DNA from: Harmothoe impar | Lineage: Eukaryota > Annelida > Polychaeta > Phyllodocida > Polynoidae | DNA length: 64,000 nt | Direction: 5' to 3' | Assembly: GCA_947462335.1 (NCBI GenBank) | Contig: OX381713.1 | Span: 18,282,381-18,346,380 of the forward strand | Part shown: positions 9,711 to 18,420 of the stretch, in pieces | How the letters are laid out: each line of letters begins with the position of its first letter | Position numbering within the stretch: position 1 is the first letter of the stretch | The notes under the pieces: model-generated | What the model saw: only the letters and a program-made list of their open reading frames with translations | What the model was told of the DNA's origin: nothing | Database searches by the model: none | Made by a program: the position numbers and the translations under genes

Positions 9711-10032
9711 CACCATGGCAATATAGAACCTACCACTAACTACTGTTGTGCATGCTTCGGTGACCTTGGGTAAGGTGGTGTGCCAGCACTATAGGGATAG
9801 ACTGTGTGTATACTGGGTCTAACACAGCAACCAGAGGCTCACCCTCAATGTGGGTTTGGGCAGAGGAGGGTATAGGCTCTAGGCTTGCCCAATCTAACAC
9901 ATAGGGTGAGCCTCTTCACACAGTGCTCACCCTTCCTTGCTCTATGGGCATGCTCGCCCTAGTCTCACCCTTCCTCACCCCAGTTTCCTGGGTAGTAACA
10001 ATCTACATTATGGCTATGTTCTATTGCCATCC
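9711..10032. mobile_element. Foldback element with ATGGCAATATAGAAC ends
   Basis: Left ATGGCAATATAGAAC (9715-9729) pairs with right ATGTTCTATTGCCAT (10016-10030). A second inner inverted pair, GAGGCTCACCC and AGGGTGAGCCTC, lies inside. Non-coding; it abuts the end of family B unit B7. Confidence 0.65.
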
Positions 10033-10103
10033 TGGCTTTCAAAATGTGTTGATATATTGAGGTGTACTCTTTGGTAGATGTTTTATGTATCAATCACTAA
10101 GCA

Positions 10104-10376
10104 AGGCACAATGGCTGTGTGGTCTAGACGCTGTTATACCACGATTCTGGCGTTTCCCGTGCCGAGAGTGGATATTTGCCGTTCGGTTATCTCAGGATAT
10201 ACGCACGCTCAGAGTCTATTTTTTATTCCAAGACGTTTTTAGATATTATAACATGCTAGTGAAAGAACACGATGGCCGTCATGGTATACCAAAGCAAGGT
10301 GACTGGTCTGGGATTTGAACCCGGGTCCCCCGCGTGACAGGCGGACGCGTTACCCCAGCGCCGTGACGGCCTGGTT
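10104..10376 (-). repeat. SINE-like unit with tRNA-Asp(GTC)-like head
   Basis: Minus strand head at 10303-10373. The anticodon stem TCCGC / GCGGG encloses loop CTGTCAC (anticodon GTC, Asp, with T33). T arm CCGGG TTCAAAT CCC. B box GGTTCAAATCCC. The acceptor stem pairs poorly, so this is a tRNA-derived repeat head or a decayed tRNA gene rather than a sound tRNA. The GC-rich 10104-10300 stretch is probably its body. Confidence 0.6.
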
Positions 10377-10447
10377 AGAGCGTGCCTATGTCAGTATGGG
10401 AGTGCTGCTGTACAGTGACCGATTACTGCGGCCACTGAAGTATATTG

Positions 10448-10557
10448 GGGACCTTTAGCAACCACGTAAAAGCTCATTAAACGCAGACGTATCCTATCCT
10501 TTCAGCACTGCTACGTCTGCGTTTTATAAGCTGTTACGTGATTTGCTAAAGGTCCCT
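10448..10557. mobile_element. Family A foldback element, copy A9
   Basis: GGGACCTTTAGCAACCACG, AAACGCAGACGTATCCTATC, then CTGCTACGTCTGCGTTTTAT and TTTGCTAAAGGTCCCT. Well-preserved palindrome of about 110 bp. Confidence 0.8.
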
Positions 10558-10765
10558 AGTTATGCGCCTATTCCAGCATCAGGGGCGGCGCCCGCCTGCG
10601 ACCGTGGGAAAGTGGGATAGATGATATAGTTTTAAAACCAACACAGCCGAAGGCTGGTCTCAGCAGGTCCACAGGGTCCACAGGGCCCATACGGACCGAA
10701 CCTGGGGGAAAGTGGGCTGCCGGGGATGCCGGATATGGGGGGGGGATCCAAACGATACGTAGGTC

Positions 10766-10842
10766 CAGAGCCGCTGGTCTAGAGGTAACGCGCGCGGCTT
10801 CAACGCGGACGATCCGGGTTCGATTCCCGGACAGTGCAGCAC
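10766..10842 (+). tRNA. tRNA-like sequence (Glu TTC-like), probably pseudo
   Basis: A box TGGTCTAGAGGTAACGC and a very good T arm ATCCGGG TTCGATT CCCGGA (6 paired bases). A possible anticodon stem CGCG / CGCG encloses GCTTCAA (TTC), but position 33 is not T. Acceptor arms (GCCGCTG and CAGTGC) pair only partly. The best-preserved T arm in the window. May be a SINE head or a decaying tRNA gene. Confidence 0.45.
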
Positions 10843-10896
10843 ATTTTACAGGGAAAACAAACAGAACGCCCTGTTTGAAGAAATAGTGGTATAAAC

Positions 10897-11028
10897 GCAT
10901 TAATGGCTTGTTGGGAAAGCATTCGTTCGGTGTATCGGCTTAATAATGCACTCGCCTACGGCTCGTGCATTATCAGCCGATACACCGAACTCATGCTTTC
11001 CCAACAAACCATTAGTGCATCAGTACAG
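10897..11028. repeat. Long hairpin with CACTCG-CCTACGG loop
   Basis: Arms of about 55 bases: GGGAAAGCATTCGTTCGGTG and TGTATCGGCT on the left; AGCCGATACACCGAACTC and ATGCTTTCCCAACAA on the right. The centre GCACTCGCCTACGGCTCGTGC is itself a palindrome. Same centre as the 2.7-kb hairpin but with different arms. Confidence 0.85.
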
Positions 11029-11071
11029 CATTCTTACAAGTGTGAGTTCGAGTCCCACAGGAACCCCAACA

Positions 11072-11180
11072 GGGACCTTTAGCAACCACGTAAAAGCTCA
11101 ATAAACGTAGACATAGCCTATCCCTTAAGCACTACTAGGTCTGTGTTTAATGAGCTACGCCAGGTTTGCTAAAGGTCCCT
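11072..11180. mobile_element. Family A foldback element, copy A10
   Basis: GGGACCTTTAGCAACCACG to CAGGTTTGCTAAAGGTCCCT. Just upstream, 11039-11060 reads GTGTGAGTTCGAGTCCCACA, a tRNA T-arm-like stretch, so this copy also sits next to tRNA-like sequence. Confidence 0.8.
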
Positions 11181-11385
11181 AGTATTTCATTTTTCTCATA
11201 ACGAATTAGCCAACATGTACATGAGTATACTGGTACACAAGATTTATCCACAGGAGAAAAGGAGAATCTAGAAATATATCTTAAAAATAATATATTTATA
11301 ACTATTGAAGAAATGGTTCTATAATTATGAAATAAATAAAATCAAATAATGTATCTATCAAACCTGTATGCTGACGCACATAGGT

Positions 11386-11640
11386 CTGCCTCTGTGGCCG
11401 ACTGGTTAGGGTGTAGCCATTTATGTTGGATGGTCTACAACCCTGGGTTAGAATCCCATTAGATGCAGGGTTTTAAGAATAAATGGTTCCACAAAACCTC
11501 CGCTCAGCCCCTCCAAAAACTCAGCTCAGCCCCTCCAAAATCTCAGCTCAGGGTAAGAGGGTATGAATATGAAAATAAAACTACAGTAAGAACAATAGCC
11601 CCAACACCCACGTGGAGTATAACTGATGGAAAACCTCCGC
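11386..11640 (+). repeat. tRNA-Ser-like SINE (family C), copy C3, with body
   Basis: Head 11386-11477: CTGTGGCCGACTGGTTAGGG, then GGGTTAGAATCCCATTAGA and CAGGGTTTTAAG. The body has repeats CCTCCGCTCAGCCCCTCCAA / AACTCAGCTCAGCCCC and AAGAACAATAGCCCCAACAC, matching the body of C2 on the opposite strand. Confidence 0.7.
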
Positions 11641-11787
11641 GAACCTGTAGTATTACAGGTGGTTTTCTAGCTTATACTACATCCCCAAAACAATTAGTGC
11701 TTATTTGGTGGGGGAAAGGCGAAATTTTGCAAATATATTAGTGTAAAACATGAATGGGTCAGGTTGGAATCGAACTTGCAATTGGAA

Positions 11788-11982
11788 TGTATTGTCAGCG
11801 AAAATGTCGAGCCCCACGGGGAGTCGAACCCCGGTCCCTCCGCTCCGTAGTTGAGAATTCTACAGCTGCACCACAGGGACAGCTGCTTCTCACTGCTCTG
11901 CTACGGTACTTGAGTTACCACAGGCGGGCAATGCGCTCTCCACGCACGCTCGGGCTTCCCCGATCGATACGTGCCCGCTACA
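11788..11982 (-). repeat. tRNA-Gly-like repeat (family F), copy 1
   Basis: Minus strand contains GTGGTGCAGCTGTAGAATTC followed by TCAACTACGGAGCGGAGGG, then a strong T arm CGGGG TTCGACT CCCCG. GTAGAATTCTC is typical of tRNA-Gly. The loop CTACGGA has changed the anticodon. The non-tRNA part (11881-11982) is copied at 12189-12294. Confidence 0.65.
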
Positions 11983-12106
11983 TTACTTCCCTTCAGACTT
12001 TTGCTAGGTCGGCAACGGCCACGAAGGCCACCTAGCAGAAGCTGAACAAGCTCAAGCACCACAACCCAGGTTTTGAATCCTGGTCACCGTGCACCAGTGT
12101 AACAGG

Positions 12107-12294
12107 TCAGCAAAAATGTCGAGCCCCACAGGGAGTCGAACCCCAGTCCCTCCGCTCGGGAGTTGAGAATACTACCACTGCACCACAGGGCCAGCTGCTT
12201 CTCACTGCTCTGCAACGGTACTTGAGCTACCACAGGCGGGCAATGCGCTCTCCATGCACGCTCTGGCTTCCCCGAGCGATACGTGCCCGCTACA
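12107..12294 (-). repeat. tRNA-Gly-like repeat (family F), copy 2
   Basis: Direct copy of 11788-11982 at about 320 bp distance. The anticodon-like loop reads CTCCCGA (CCC, Gly), closer to a true tRNA-Gly than copy 1. Both share the CAGGCGGGCAATGCGCTCTC tail. Confidence 0.65.
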
Positions 12295-12302
12295 GTATCT
12301 TA

Positions 12303-12411
12303 GGGACCTTTAGCAAACCCGACGTAGCCCATTTAACGCAGACGTAGTAGTGCTAAAGGGATAGGCTACGTCTGCGTTTAATGAGCTTTTACGTGGTTGC
12401 TAAAGGTCCCT
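12303..12411. mobile_element. Family A foldback element, copy A11, with possible 5-bp target duplication
   Basis: GGGACCTTTAGCAAACCCGA to GTGGTTGCTAAAGGTCCC. Flanks read TCTTA on both sides, a possible 5-bp target-site duplication of the same length as at A6. Near-perfect palindrome: GCAGACGTAGTAGTGCTAAA and GGCTACGTCTGCGTTTAAT. Confidence 0.8.
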
Positions 12412-12802
12412 CTTATGAGTATAGACTAATTGTAGACCAATAAATCTGTGTGGTCCTCCATGGCTCAATGGATAGCAAGGGTGGGTGACGAGTGTGTGCT
12501 ACATGGGTTCGAGTCACAAAGAAGTGGTTTTAGCTGAGAAGTAGACATTCAGCTTGATTTACTCTTTAATCATATCAAAAGAGAAACAAATGTGAAATGT
12601 GTCTTTTTTAACCAGGGTTGTTATTTAAATTAAATAATATTCTAGGATGAATCCACAAAATAACATTAAAATGTCAATGAAAAATACTGAGATTCAAACC
12701 CATCATACATTCAAAATGTGATTTAAAGTTCCACGTCCTGACCACTCCCCAATAGTAAACAATGCACAGGTCCCTAAGATAATATCATGTCTAGTATTAG
12801 GG
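12351..12802 (+). repeat. Near-identical direct repeat, copy 1
   Basis: Covers the right half of family A copy A11, a plus-strand tRNA-like sequence (12449-12525; A box TGGCTCAATGGATAGC, B box GGTTCGAGTC) and a minus-strand tRNA-like sequence (12684-12750; GGTTTGAATCTC and GGGGAGTGGTCAGGACG). Repeated at a constant offset of 474 bp with only a handful of differences, so a recent duplication. Confidence 0.9.
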
Positions 12803-12824
12803 ACCTTGATGGTCTACAACCTAA

Positions 12825-13276
12825 TGCTAAAGGGATAGGCTACGTCTGCGTTTAATGAGCTTTTACGTGGTTGCTAAAGGTCCCTCATATGAGTATAGAC
12901 TAATTGTAGACCAATAAATCTGTGTGGTCCTCCATGGCTCAATGGATAGCAAGGGTGGGTGACGAGTGTGTGCTACATGGGTTCGAGTCACAAAGAAGTG
13001 GTTTTAGCTGAGAAGTAGACATTCAGCTTGATTTACTCTTTAATCATATCAAAAGAGAAACGAATGTGAAATGTGTTTTTTTTAACCAGGGTTGTTATTT
13101 AAATTAAATAATATTCTAGGATGAATCCACAAAATAACATTAAAATGTCAATGAAAAATACTGAGATTCAAACCCATCATACATTCAAAATGTGATTTAA
13201 AGTTCCACGTCCTGACCACTCCCCAATAGTAAACAATGCACAGGTCCCTAAGATAATATCATGTCTAGTATTAGGA
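12825..13276 (+). repeat. Near-identical direct repeat, copy 2
   Basis: Second copy of 12351-12802. Differences seen: CTTATG versus CATATG after the family A end, AAACAAATG versus AAACGAATG, and one change in the T run before AACCAGGG. The 22 bp between the copies contain GGTCTACAACCTAAT. Confidence 0.9.
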
Positions 13277-13520
13277 TCCTTTAGCAAATCCAACGTAGGC
13301 CATTTAACGTAGACAGTAGGGACCTTTAGCAACCACGTAACCCAACAGGGACCTTTAGCAACCACGTAAAAGCTCAATAAACGTAGACGTAGCCTATCCC
13401 TATTGCACTACTATACGTCTGCGTTTAATGAGCTACGTCGGGTTTGCTACTTTCACGTGCATTGATGGTAGTGCTAAAACCTATGTTACATCTACGTTTT
13501 ATTAGCTACATCGGGTCCCT
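13277..13520. mobile_element. Cluster of family A pieces with one full copy (A14 at 13348-13450)
   Basis: Contains a left-end piece (CCTTTAGCAAATCCAACGTA) at about 13278, another at 13319-13340, a complete copy 13348-13450 (GGGACCTTTAGCAACCACG to CGGGTTTGCTA) and a right-end piece at 13465-13520 (CTACATCGGGTCCCT). Four family A insertions or fragments within 245 bp. This is the last cluster of the family in the window. Confidence 0.75.
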
Positions 13521-13587
13521 ATTAATGGTCATAGGTCATATAACATGTTTGAGCTGTCCAGTTAAGGTTCTATGCTATGCCCCATGT

Positions 13588-13684
13588 GGCATCCGCTGTG
13601 GCCCAGTGGTTAGAGTGATGGTCTTCAAATTCCATGCAATACTCATGCCTGGGTTCGAATCCTACTTAGACCAGGGTTTTAAGA
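13588..13684 (+). repeat. tRNA-Ser-like SINE head (family C), copy C4
   Basis: GCATCCGCTGTGGCCCAGTG, GGTTCGAATCC and ACCAGGGTTTTAAGAAA, the same layout as C1. It is followed directly by a pyrimidine-rich microsatellite instead of the SINE body. Confidence 0.7.
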
Positions 13685-13698
13685 AATACAGACATTAA

Positions 13699-13775
13699 TT
13701 TTCTCTTTCTCTTTGTGTCCGTCTGTCTGTGTGTGTGTCTGTCTGTGTCTTTCTGTTTCTCTCTCTCACTCTCTG
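13699..13775 (+). repeat. Pyrimidine-rich (TCTG/TG) microsatellite
   Basis: Irregular run of TCT, GTCTGTCTG and TGTGTGTG units. May be the tail region of the adjacent SINE. Confidence 0.85.
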
Positions 13776-13844
13776 CAGGAATTTGTTTCTAGGGCAGTAG
13801 AGCATTACGAGTACCACCTTACATGAGTATGATAAAAGTACTTA

Positions 13845-14080
13845 GAATGAGATTCGATCCGGGGGCCCATTGATTATGAGCCCAGAGTCTTAACCACTGC
13901 CCTATTCTGGACAGGGTGTCATAAGCTTTGCACAGCTACAACACATTCACATTACAGCCTTTTTTGGGTGCCTCTGAGAGTAGCTGAGTTACCAGCTCTT
14001 AAGAGCCCTCTTGTGAATCACAACTGAACTATAGACTTTGACGATGAAGGTCTAGCTTTAATAATGTTAAACATATGGAC
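13845..14080 (-). repeat. tRNA-Met-like repeat and flank (family H), copy 1
   Basis: Minus strand at 13845-13913: GGGCAGTGGTTAAGACTC, an anticodon-like loop CTCATAA (CAT, Met) and GGATCGAATCTCATTC. The adjoining 13921-14075 (ACAGCTACAACACATTCAC, TTAAGAGCCCTCTTGTGAAT) recurs in the opposite orientation at 58835-58990, without the tRNA-like part. Confidence 0.55.
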
Positions 14081-14248
14081 GAATCGCATCTGAGTCACCT
14101 TGAGTGACCCCAGTGCTCTAGGCGAAGGACAAACTGTCACCTAATGATAAAAGTGCATTGCTATGTACATGGAGCTCGAGAGAATTCTACCATATATCAA
14201 TATAAGGTATTGGGAATTACCTTGATGCCAGGGCTACACTACTGCACC

Positions 14249-14395
14249 ACACTCAAAAAGTAAACTTGTCTCCAGACTCTTCAAAGTGACGGTCATAAAA
14301 TAAACGAGTCAAAAACTCATCTAAGTGACAAGGAAGCGGGTCTTCTAGCTGGAGATAGTGACAAGTCTGGAGACAAGTTTGCTTTTTCAGTGCAG
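14249..14395. mobile_element. MITE with CACTCAAAAAGTAAAC ends, copy 1
   Basis: Left CTCAAAAAGTAAACTTGTC / TCCAGACTC and right GTCTGGAGACAAGTTTGC / TTTTTCAGTG form terminal inverted repeats of about 30 bases. The interior (TCATAAAATAAACGAGTCAA, GACAAGGAAGCGGGTCTTC) matches 31077-31170. Confidence 0.75.
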
Positions 14396-14399
14396 TATC

Positions 14400-15600
14400 A
14401 ACCGTGATTAGGCCGCCATTCATAGTAGTGTCTTACACACTTAGTATTGGAGTTGATGCGCACCAATATTAGGGGATATAGTCTTCCCTTACAGTTACAT
14501 TTGGCGGAGTGGAGCCTGAGTGGAGTTCTGGTACAATGTATCCACGAATCTCATAGAACTCAGGCTGACCATGACCAGCTTATAATATGGAGTATATTTG
14601 ATATATGCTGGATACCAAGTGCAACAGTATCCAGATATACTTCATATTCATGTATATAACACTGAAAACATCAGGGTCGTCATTTTGACGATACCAAAAT
14701 CGACAACTTTAAAGGGTGAATCCACCGATGCAAATCCGTTGGGTCGGATGAAGGTTTTTTTTTTAACAAGGTTTTATTTGGGCAAAAATGTGTTGAAATA
14801 CAAGTTTTTCACCAGGTTCGGCTGGCCGTTCTGCCACCTGGGCCCATATGAAAATGTCTCTTATTTGAATGAGAGTATGGCAGCAACAGGTATATTGAAA
14901 AAAATCATAGCTCAGGTGGCAGATATGCACAATTATCATATATAATATACTATAGTATGTTTGCTAGTAGGGCATTGGAAATTCCATATGCTCCCAAGTA
15001 TTTCAGTGTCACAATATGTCTTATTACTATATCTACACAAATTAGACAGAGAGAAGCTTTGGTGAATAGGCTATTGGGTAGCCTAGGCTATGAACATATA
15101 CAAATGAGTAATAACGTAATTAGCAACTGCGGTGATATCACATAGGGAGAGTGGGGGAGGGGGGGGGAGGGTGAGGGTGAGGGGTGAGTTTGTATAGATA
15201 CAGTCAGAGTACTAGTATGACATTGGTCTGAGGTGTGTTATTAAGACCTGTTAATTGATATAGCAGGAATTATAAGCATGGGGGGAGTATACAACCTTTT
15301 GATAGTGGAAATTCCATCTATCAGTATTAGCATGACATTTCTTAGAACATGGTACTAACAAGTATACAACAATCAACATTTGTTTGTTTTTATACAGCCT
15401 TCATAGATGGGAGTTACATTATGTTTGATGGTGGAACGACAACTTTTCTATTTATGTTAGTAGAGAGGTGGGTCTACAGTCAGTGGAAATTCCATCTGAC
15501 ATGCAGTTATAACTGTGATACAACAATGTTACCATCAATAGTAGCAATAGCAGTAAACCATAACCTATGGCTGTGGAAATTCCATCAACCAGTGTCTTGA
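14400..15600. other. AT-rich stretch without recognised gene; repeated GGAAATTCC motifs
   Basis: Open frames up to 115 codons overlap in different frames and show no family motif. G-rich patch at 15146-15190. The motif TGGAAATTCCAT occurs at 14976, 15306, 15484 and 15574, and in reverse at 18017. No promoter or exon could be assigned. Confidence 0.5.
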
Positions 15601-15615
15601 ACCACGTTAGTATAC

Positions 15616-17370
15616 CTATATCTTGATAGGGATAATGAAGCAGTTGGGAAAGTCATTCCCAATGCTATTTTTAAATGTATGTTTCTCTTCAATAAGGGTA
15701 TACTTAGTCTTTAAATTATTCCAAATGCCTATTGCTCTATAAGGGAGTGATCTTTCATACACCGGATGCCTAACCCTTACTTGACAGAGTCTCACTCCAT
15801 CGAAATGCCTGGTTGGTAGCCTCCTATTGTCAGTGTGTAGACCTGTGCTCTTTAGGTAAAAAGCATAATGTAAAAGATGTATTAATCTCCTTTCCTTAAG
15901 TGATTTCAATTTAGTGGTATGGTGTAATTGAGCCGTGTTTAGTATAGGGTTTGGGCCTAATCTGATATTGTATGAAATTCTAAGAGCTTTATTTTGTATC
16001 AGCTGAAGCCGTTTTAGATGTTCCATAGAATTATTATCATAGACCACATCACCATAGTCTAGATGGGGTAAGATGGTACTCTTATAAATAGCAACTGAGG
16101 TGTTTGTATCAGTGAATTTTTTTATTCTTGCCAGCTGGATTACTTTTGAAGAGGTTTTATCATGGAGTGATGTAATGTGTTTTGCAAAATCTAAACTATT
16201 GTCTAATTTTAACCCAAGATAATTAAAGACATTGACTTCCTCTATTTCTTTATCATTAATAATAAATCTATGTTTGGGGGGTTTTGGGCCTAGGTACATC
16301 CATTTTGTCTTGAATTCATTAATAGTTAGTGAGTTTCTTATACACCACTCAGAAAGGCTATTTATTGCTCGCTGAAGCTGTAACGGATATATAGACGAGA
16401 TGACTGCGTCATCAGCATATAGGGTTATATGGCAGTCTCCAACATGATGGACAATATCGTTAATGTAAATTATAAAAAGGACTGGACCTGCTGTCGATCC
16501 CTGTGGCACCCCAAAGGTAATGGGTAGTGATTTAGAGTGCTTATTATTAACGAAAATATTCTGCGTCCTGTTGCTGAGATAGGATTTAAACCAGTTGCAG
16601 CTATTATGACTAAGTCCAATATCCTGTAGTTTTTGTAGTAGAATTGGGTGTGAAACAGTATCAAAGGCCTTCTTGTAATCAAGGAAGAGGGAGAAGGTTG
16701 TTTGTCTGTTGTTATAATTATTATATACCATGTCTAAATAATCACCGACAGCAGTTATTGTCGAGTGATTTTTTCTAAAACCATGCTGTGCTTTATCTAT
16801 AATATTGTTAGTTTCTATATAGTCCTTTAGTCTATTAATTACTAATTTTTCTAATATTTTACTAGGGAGTGGTAGCTGACTTATAGGTCGTAGGTCGTTA
16901 ACTGATTTACTATTAGGCTTTTTTGGAATAGGGGATACTATTGCATGCTTCCATTTATCAGGGAAGGTAGCAGTTAGGAGGGAGGCATTATATATGATCC
17001 TGAGTCTGGATGAATCATCACGGAGTAATTGTTTCAATACCTTTGCTTTGACATTGGTAATGGCAGAGGACTTTGTGATATCTATATCTTTGATGGCTTT
17101 TAGCACATGCTCCTCATCAAAAAGATGATATAGAATGTCCTTATTATTCATAGCATGAGGGCTAATGTGACCAATAAAGTTTAGCCTGGGTAGCTTGGCT
17201 GCTAGTTTTTCACCAATGGTGGTAAAGAAAATATTAATGTAGTCAGGAATATCATCTCCAGCAATGTCTTGGCGAGTAATATCATCCACCAATTTATTAA
17301 TCTTATCCCCTTTATACTTGGGTAGCAACTTCGAAAGGTTCACACTGTTAAACCTATGGACGAAATTTAT
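15616..17370 (-). CDS. Non-LTR retrotransposon reverse transcriptase, 5'-truncated (LINE B)
   Basis: Continuous frame of about 585 codons. Numbering from the GTG at 17341: finger and palm motifs with LDYKKAFD at 221-228 (catalytic Asp 222), FGVPQGS at 277-283 and YADD at 309-312, all intact. The tail contains the RLQLIQNKALR-type region and a C-terminal SLPYRAIGIWNNL block common in Jockey/CR1-type LINEs. No ATG start is needed or seen: an in-frame stop lies at 17371-17373 and the endonuclease region is absent, so this is the usual dead-on-arrival 5' truncation. The frame itself is undamaged, so insertion is fairly recent. Clade cannot be fixed by eye. Confidence 0.92.
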   Translation of the reverse strand: MNFVHRFNSVNLSKLLPKYKGDKINKLVDDITRQDIAGDDIPDYINIFFTTIGEKLAAKLPRLNFIGHISPHAMNNKDILYHLFDEEHVLKAIKDIDITKSSAITNVKAKVLKQLLRDDSSRLRIIYNASLLTATFPDKWKHAIVSPIPKKPNSKSVNDLRPISQLPLPSKILEKLVINRLKDYIETNNIIDKAQHGFRKNHSTITAVGDYLDMVYNNYNNRQTTFSLFLDYKKAFDTVSHPILLQKLQDIGLSHNSCNWFKSYLSNRTQNIFVNNKHSKSLPITFGVPQGSTAGPVLFIIYINDIVHHVGDCHITLYADDAVISSIYPLQLQRAINSLSEWCIRNSLTINEFKTKWMYLGPKPPKHRFIINDKEIEEVNVFNYLGLKLDNSLDFAKHITSLHDKTSSKVIQLARIKKFTDTNTSVAIYKSTILPHLDYGDVVYDNNSMEHLKRLQLIQNKALRISYNIRLGPNPILNTAQLHHTTKLKSLKERRLIHLLHYAFYLKSTGLHTDNRRLPTRHFDGVRLCQVRVRHPVYERSLPYRAIGIWNNLKTKYTLIEEKHTFKNSIGNDFPNCFIIPIKI

Positions 17371-17390
17371 CTAATCCGATGGATATAAGT

Positions 17391-17992
17391 CAGTGGATTT
17401 ACCCCCTCAGGTGGTCAAGGTGACGACCATGAGTCATCATTGTGACAACCTAGTAGTCACATCTGATCCATTCAGACCAAAGTTGTCATAATGACAACCT
17501 TAGGTAGTCACATAAATTGGGTTGTCAGAATGACTACCAATGTTGTTGATTCAGGTATTGTCAATTTGAAGACCTAAAGTCATCAGTAATGACAACTCTA
17601 AAGTCCATAATATTATATGCCCTAGAATGTCCCGATGACTACCCAATGCTATTGCAGACTGGAAAGTACTGGCACATAACTGCCACCCAGTGTTAATTGA
17701 CTGGAGTGTTTGCATGGCTCTTTTACCATGAGCCATGAACTAGTGACAGGGAGCAGAGTGATCTCCATACCTTTGGTGCCATAATTAGAACAATTTAGAA
17801 CAAGTAATGCTACTTAGTTCAATCAAGAGTACACCAAATATGTTAAAGGGACGCCTCTCGTTAAGAGGTGAACTAATCAGAGACTATATTCATACATCAT
17901 TCTCCAGAAGACAGGACTGCCACCTACCATTATTTATTATGAAAACCTAGGTTGTCATAATGACGAGGCTCCATTCCTCTGTTTCAGTGTAG
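17391..17992. mobile_element. GTCA-palindrome-rich element ending TTTCAGTG
   Basis: Made largely of short inverted units such as GTTGTCATAATGACAAC and TGTGACAACC / GTAGTCACA repeated with variation (17410-17560 and 17945-17965). The right end GAGGAATGGAGCC / CACTGAAAC (minus sense) resembles the ends of the other CACTGAAA-type elements here. Left limit uncertain; it abuts the truncated 5' end of LINE B. Confidence 0.5.
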
Positions 17993-18103
17993 TATATCAT
18001 ATTTCAAATATCTTCTGATGGAATTTCCATTGACATTCCTGCAACTCAATATTTCCGTTAAATCGGTATTAGAACTACCCAGGAGTTTTTCCTCACACCA
18101 AAC

Positions 18104-18238
18104 ACTACCCAACTAACAAAAATGCGTTAATTAACGTCAAAATGACGTTTTTAACGTTATATAACGTTTTCCCACTATACGAAGCCATAGAAAAACGTTT
18201 TGTAAAATGTTGTATAACGTTATTGTATCCTGGGTAGT
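18104..18238. mobile_element. AACGTT-rich MITE with ACTACCCA ends, copy 1
   Basis: Left ACTACCCAACTAACAAAAA and right TATCCTGGGTAGT. The interior is a string of palindromic AACGTT-type units (GACGTTTTTAACGTTATATA). Related copy at 48911-49046. Confidence 0.65.
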
Positions 18239-18392
18239 TTAAGGAGAGATGGAGCTCAGTAGAAGGATTTCTGCGTCCGAAACTGACACATCCAGTTAAA
18301 TGACTTCACAAGTTCACATCAATCTGAAGGCGAATTCCACAGTTAGAATTTCTGTATTGATCTTAATAAACATGATTCCACTGGGGACATTT

Positions 18393-18420
18393 TAAGTTCA
18401 AGTTCAAGTTCAAGTTCAAG
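18393..18420 (-). repeat. (TTCAAG)n tail, probable LINE A 3' terminus
   Basis: Four to five hexamer units (AAGTTCAAGTTCAAGTTCAA on the plus strand), immediately after AATAAA on the minus strand (18426-18431). Confidence 0.75.

Larger units (their letters stand above)
6717..9720. repeat. Tandem and inverted array of family B units (about 7 tRNA-like cores)
   Basis: About seven units of roughly 300-450 bp. Five are head-to-tail on the plus strand (cores at 6899, 7453, 7877, 8289, 8717) and two are inverted (9189-9246, 9610-9668). Each unit has an upstream block (CCCACCCAGCAAGGCTGCAT), a TATATCAGAACCTC block, the tRNA-like core, a TTTACAAACCTAACATCAC block, then GGGAGAACTGGGG and an end identical to that of family A (GGGTTTGCTAAAGGTCCCT). 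Units differ by many substitutions, so the array is not very recent. Confidence 0.8.

Noticed and set aside
10568..10900. 110-codon minus-strand frame
   Set aside because: It reads antisense through the tRNA-like sequence at 10766-10842. GC-rich repeats make long frames without coding meaning.
11754..12035. Apparent 93-codon protein with GVEPRSLRS-like sequence
   Set aside because: This is translation of the antisense of the tRNA-Gly-like T arm. The G(V/I)EPR pattern is a familiar false protein signal from tRNA-derived DNA.
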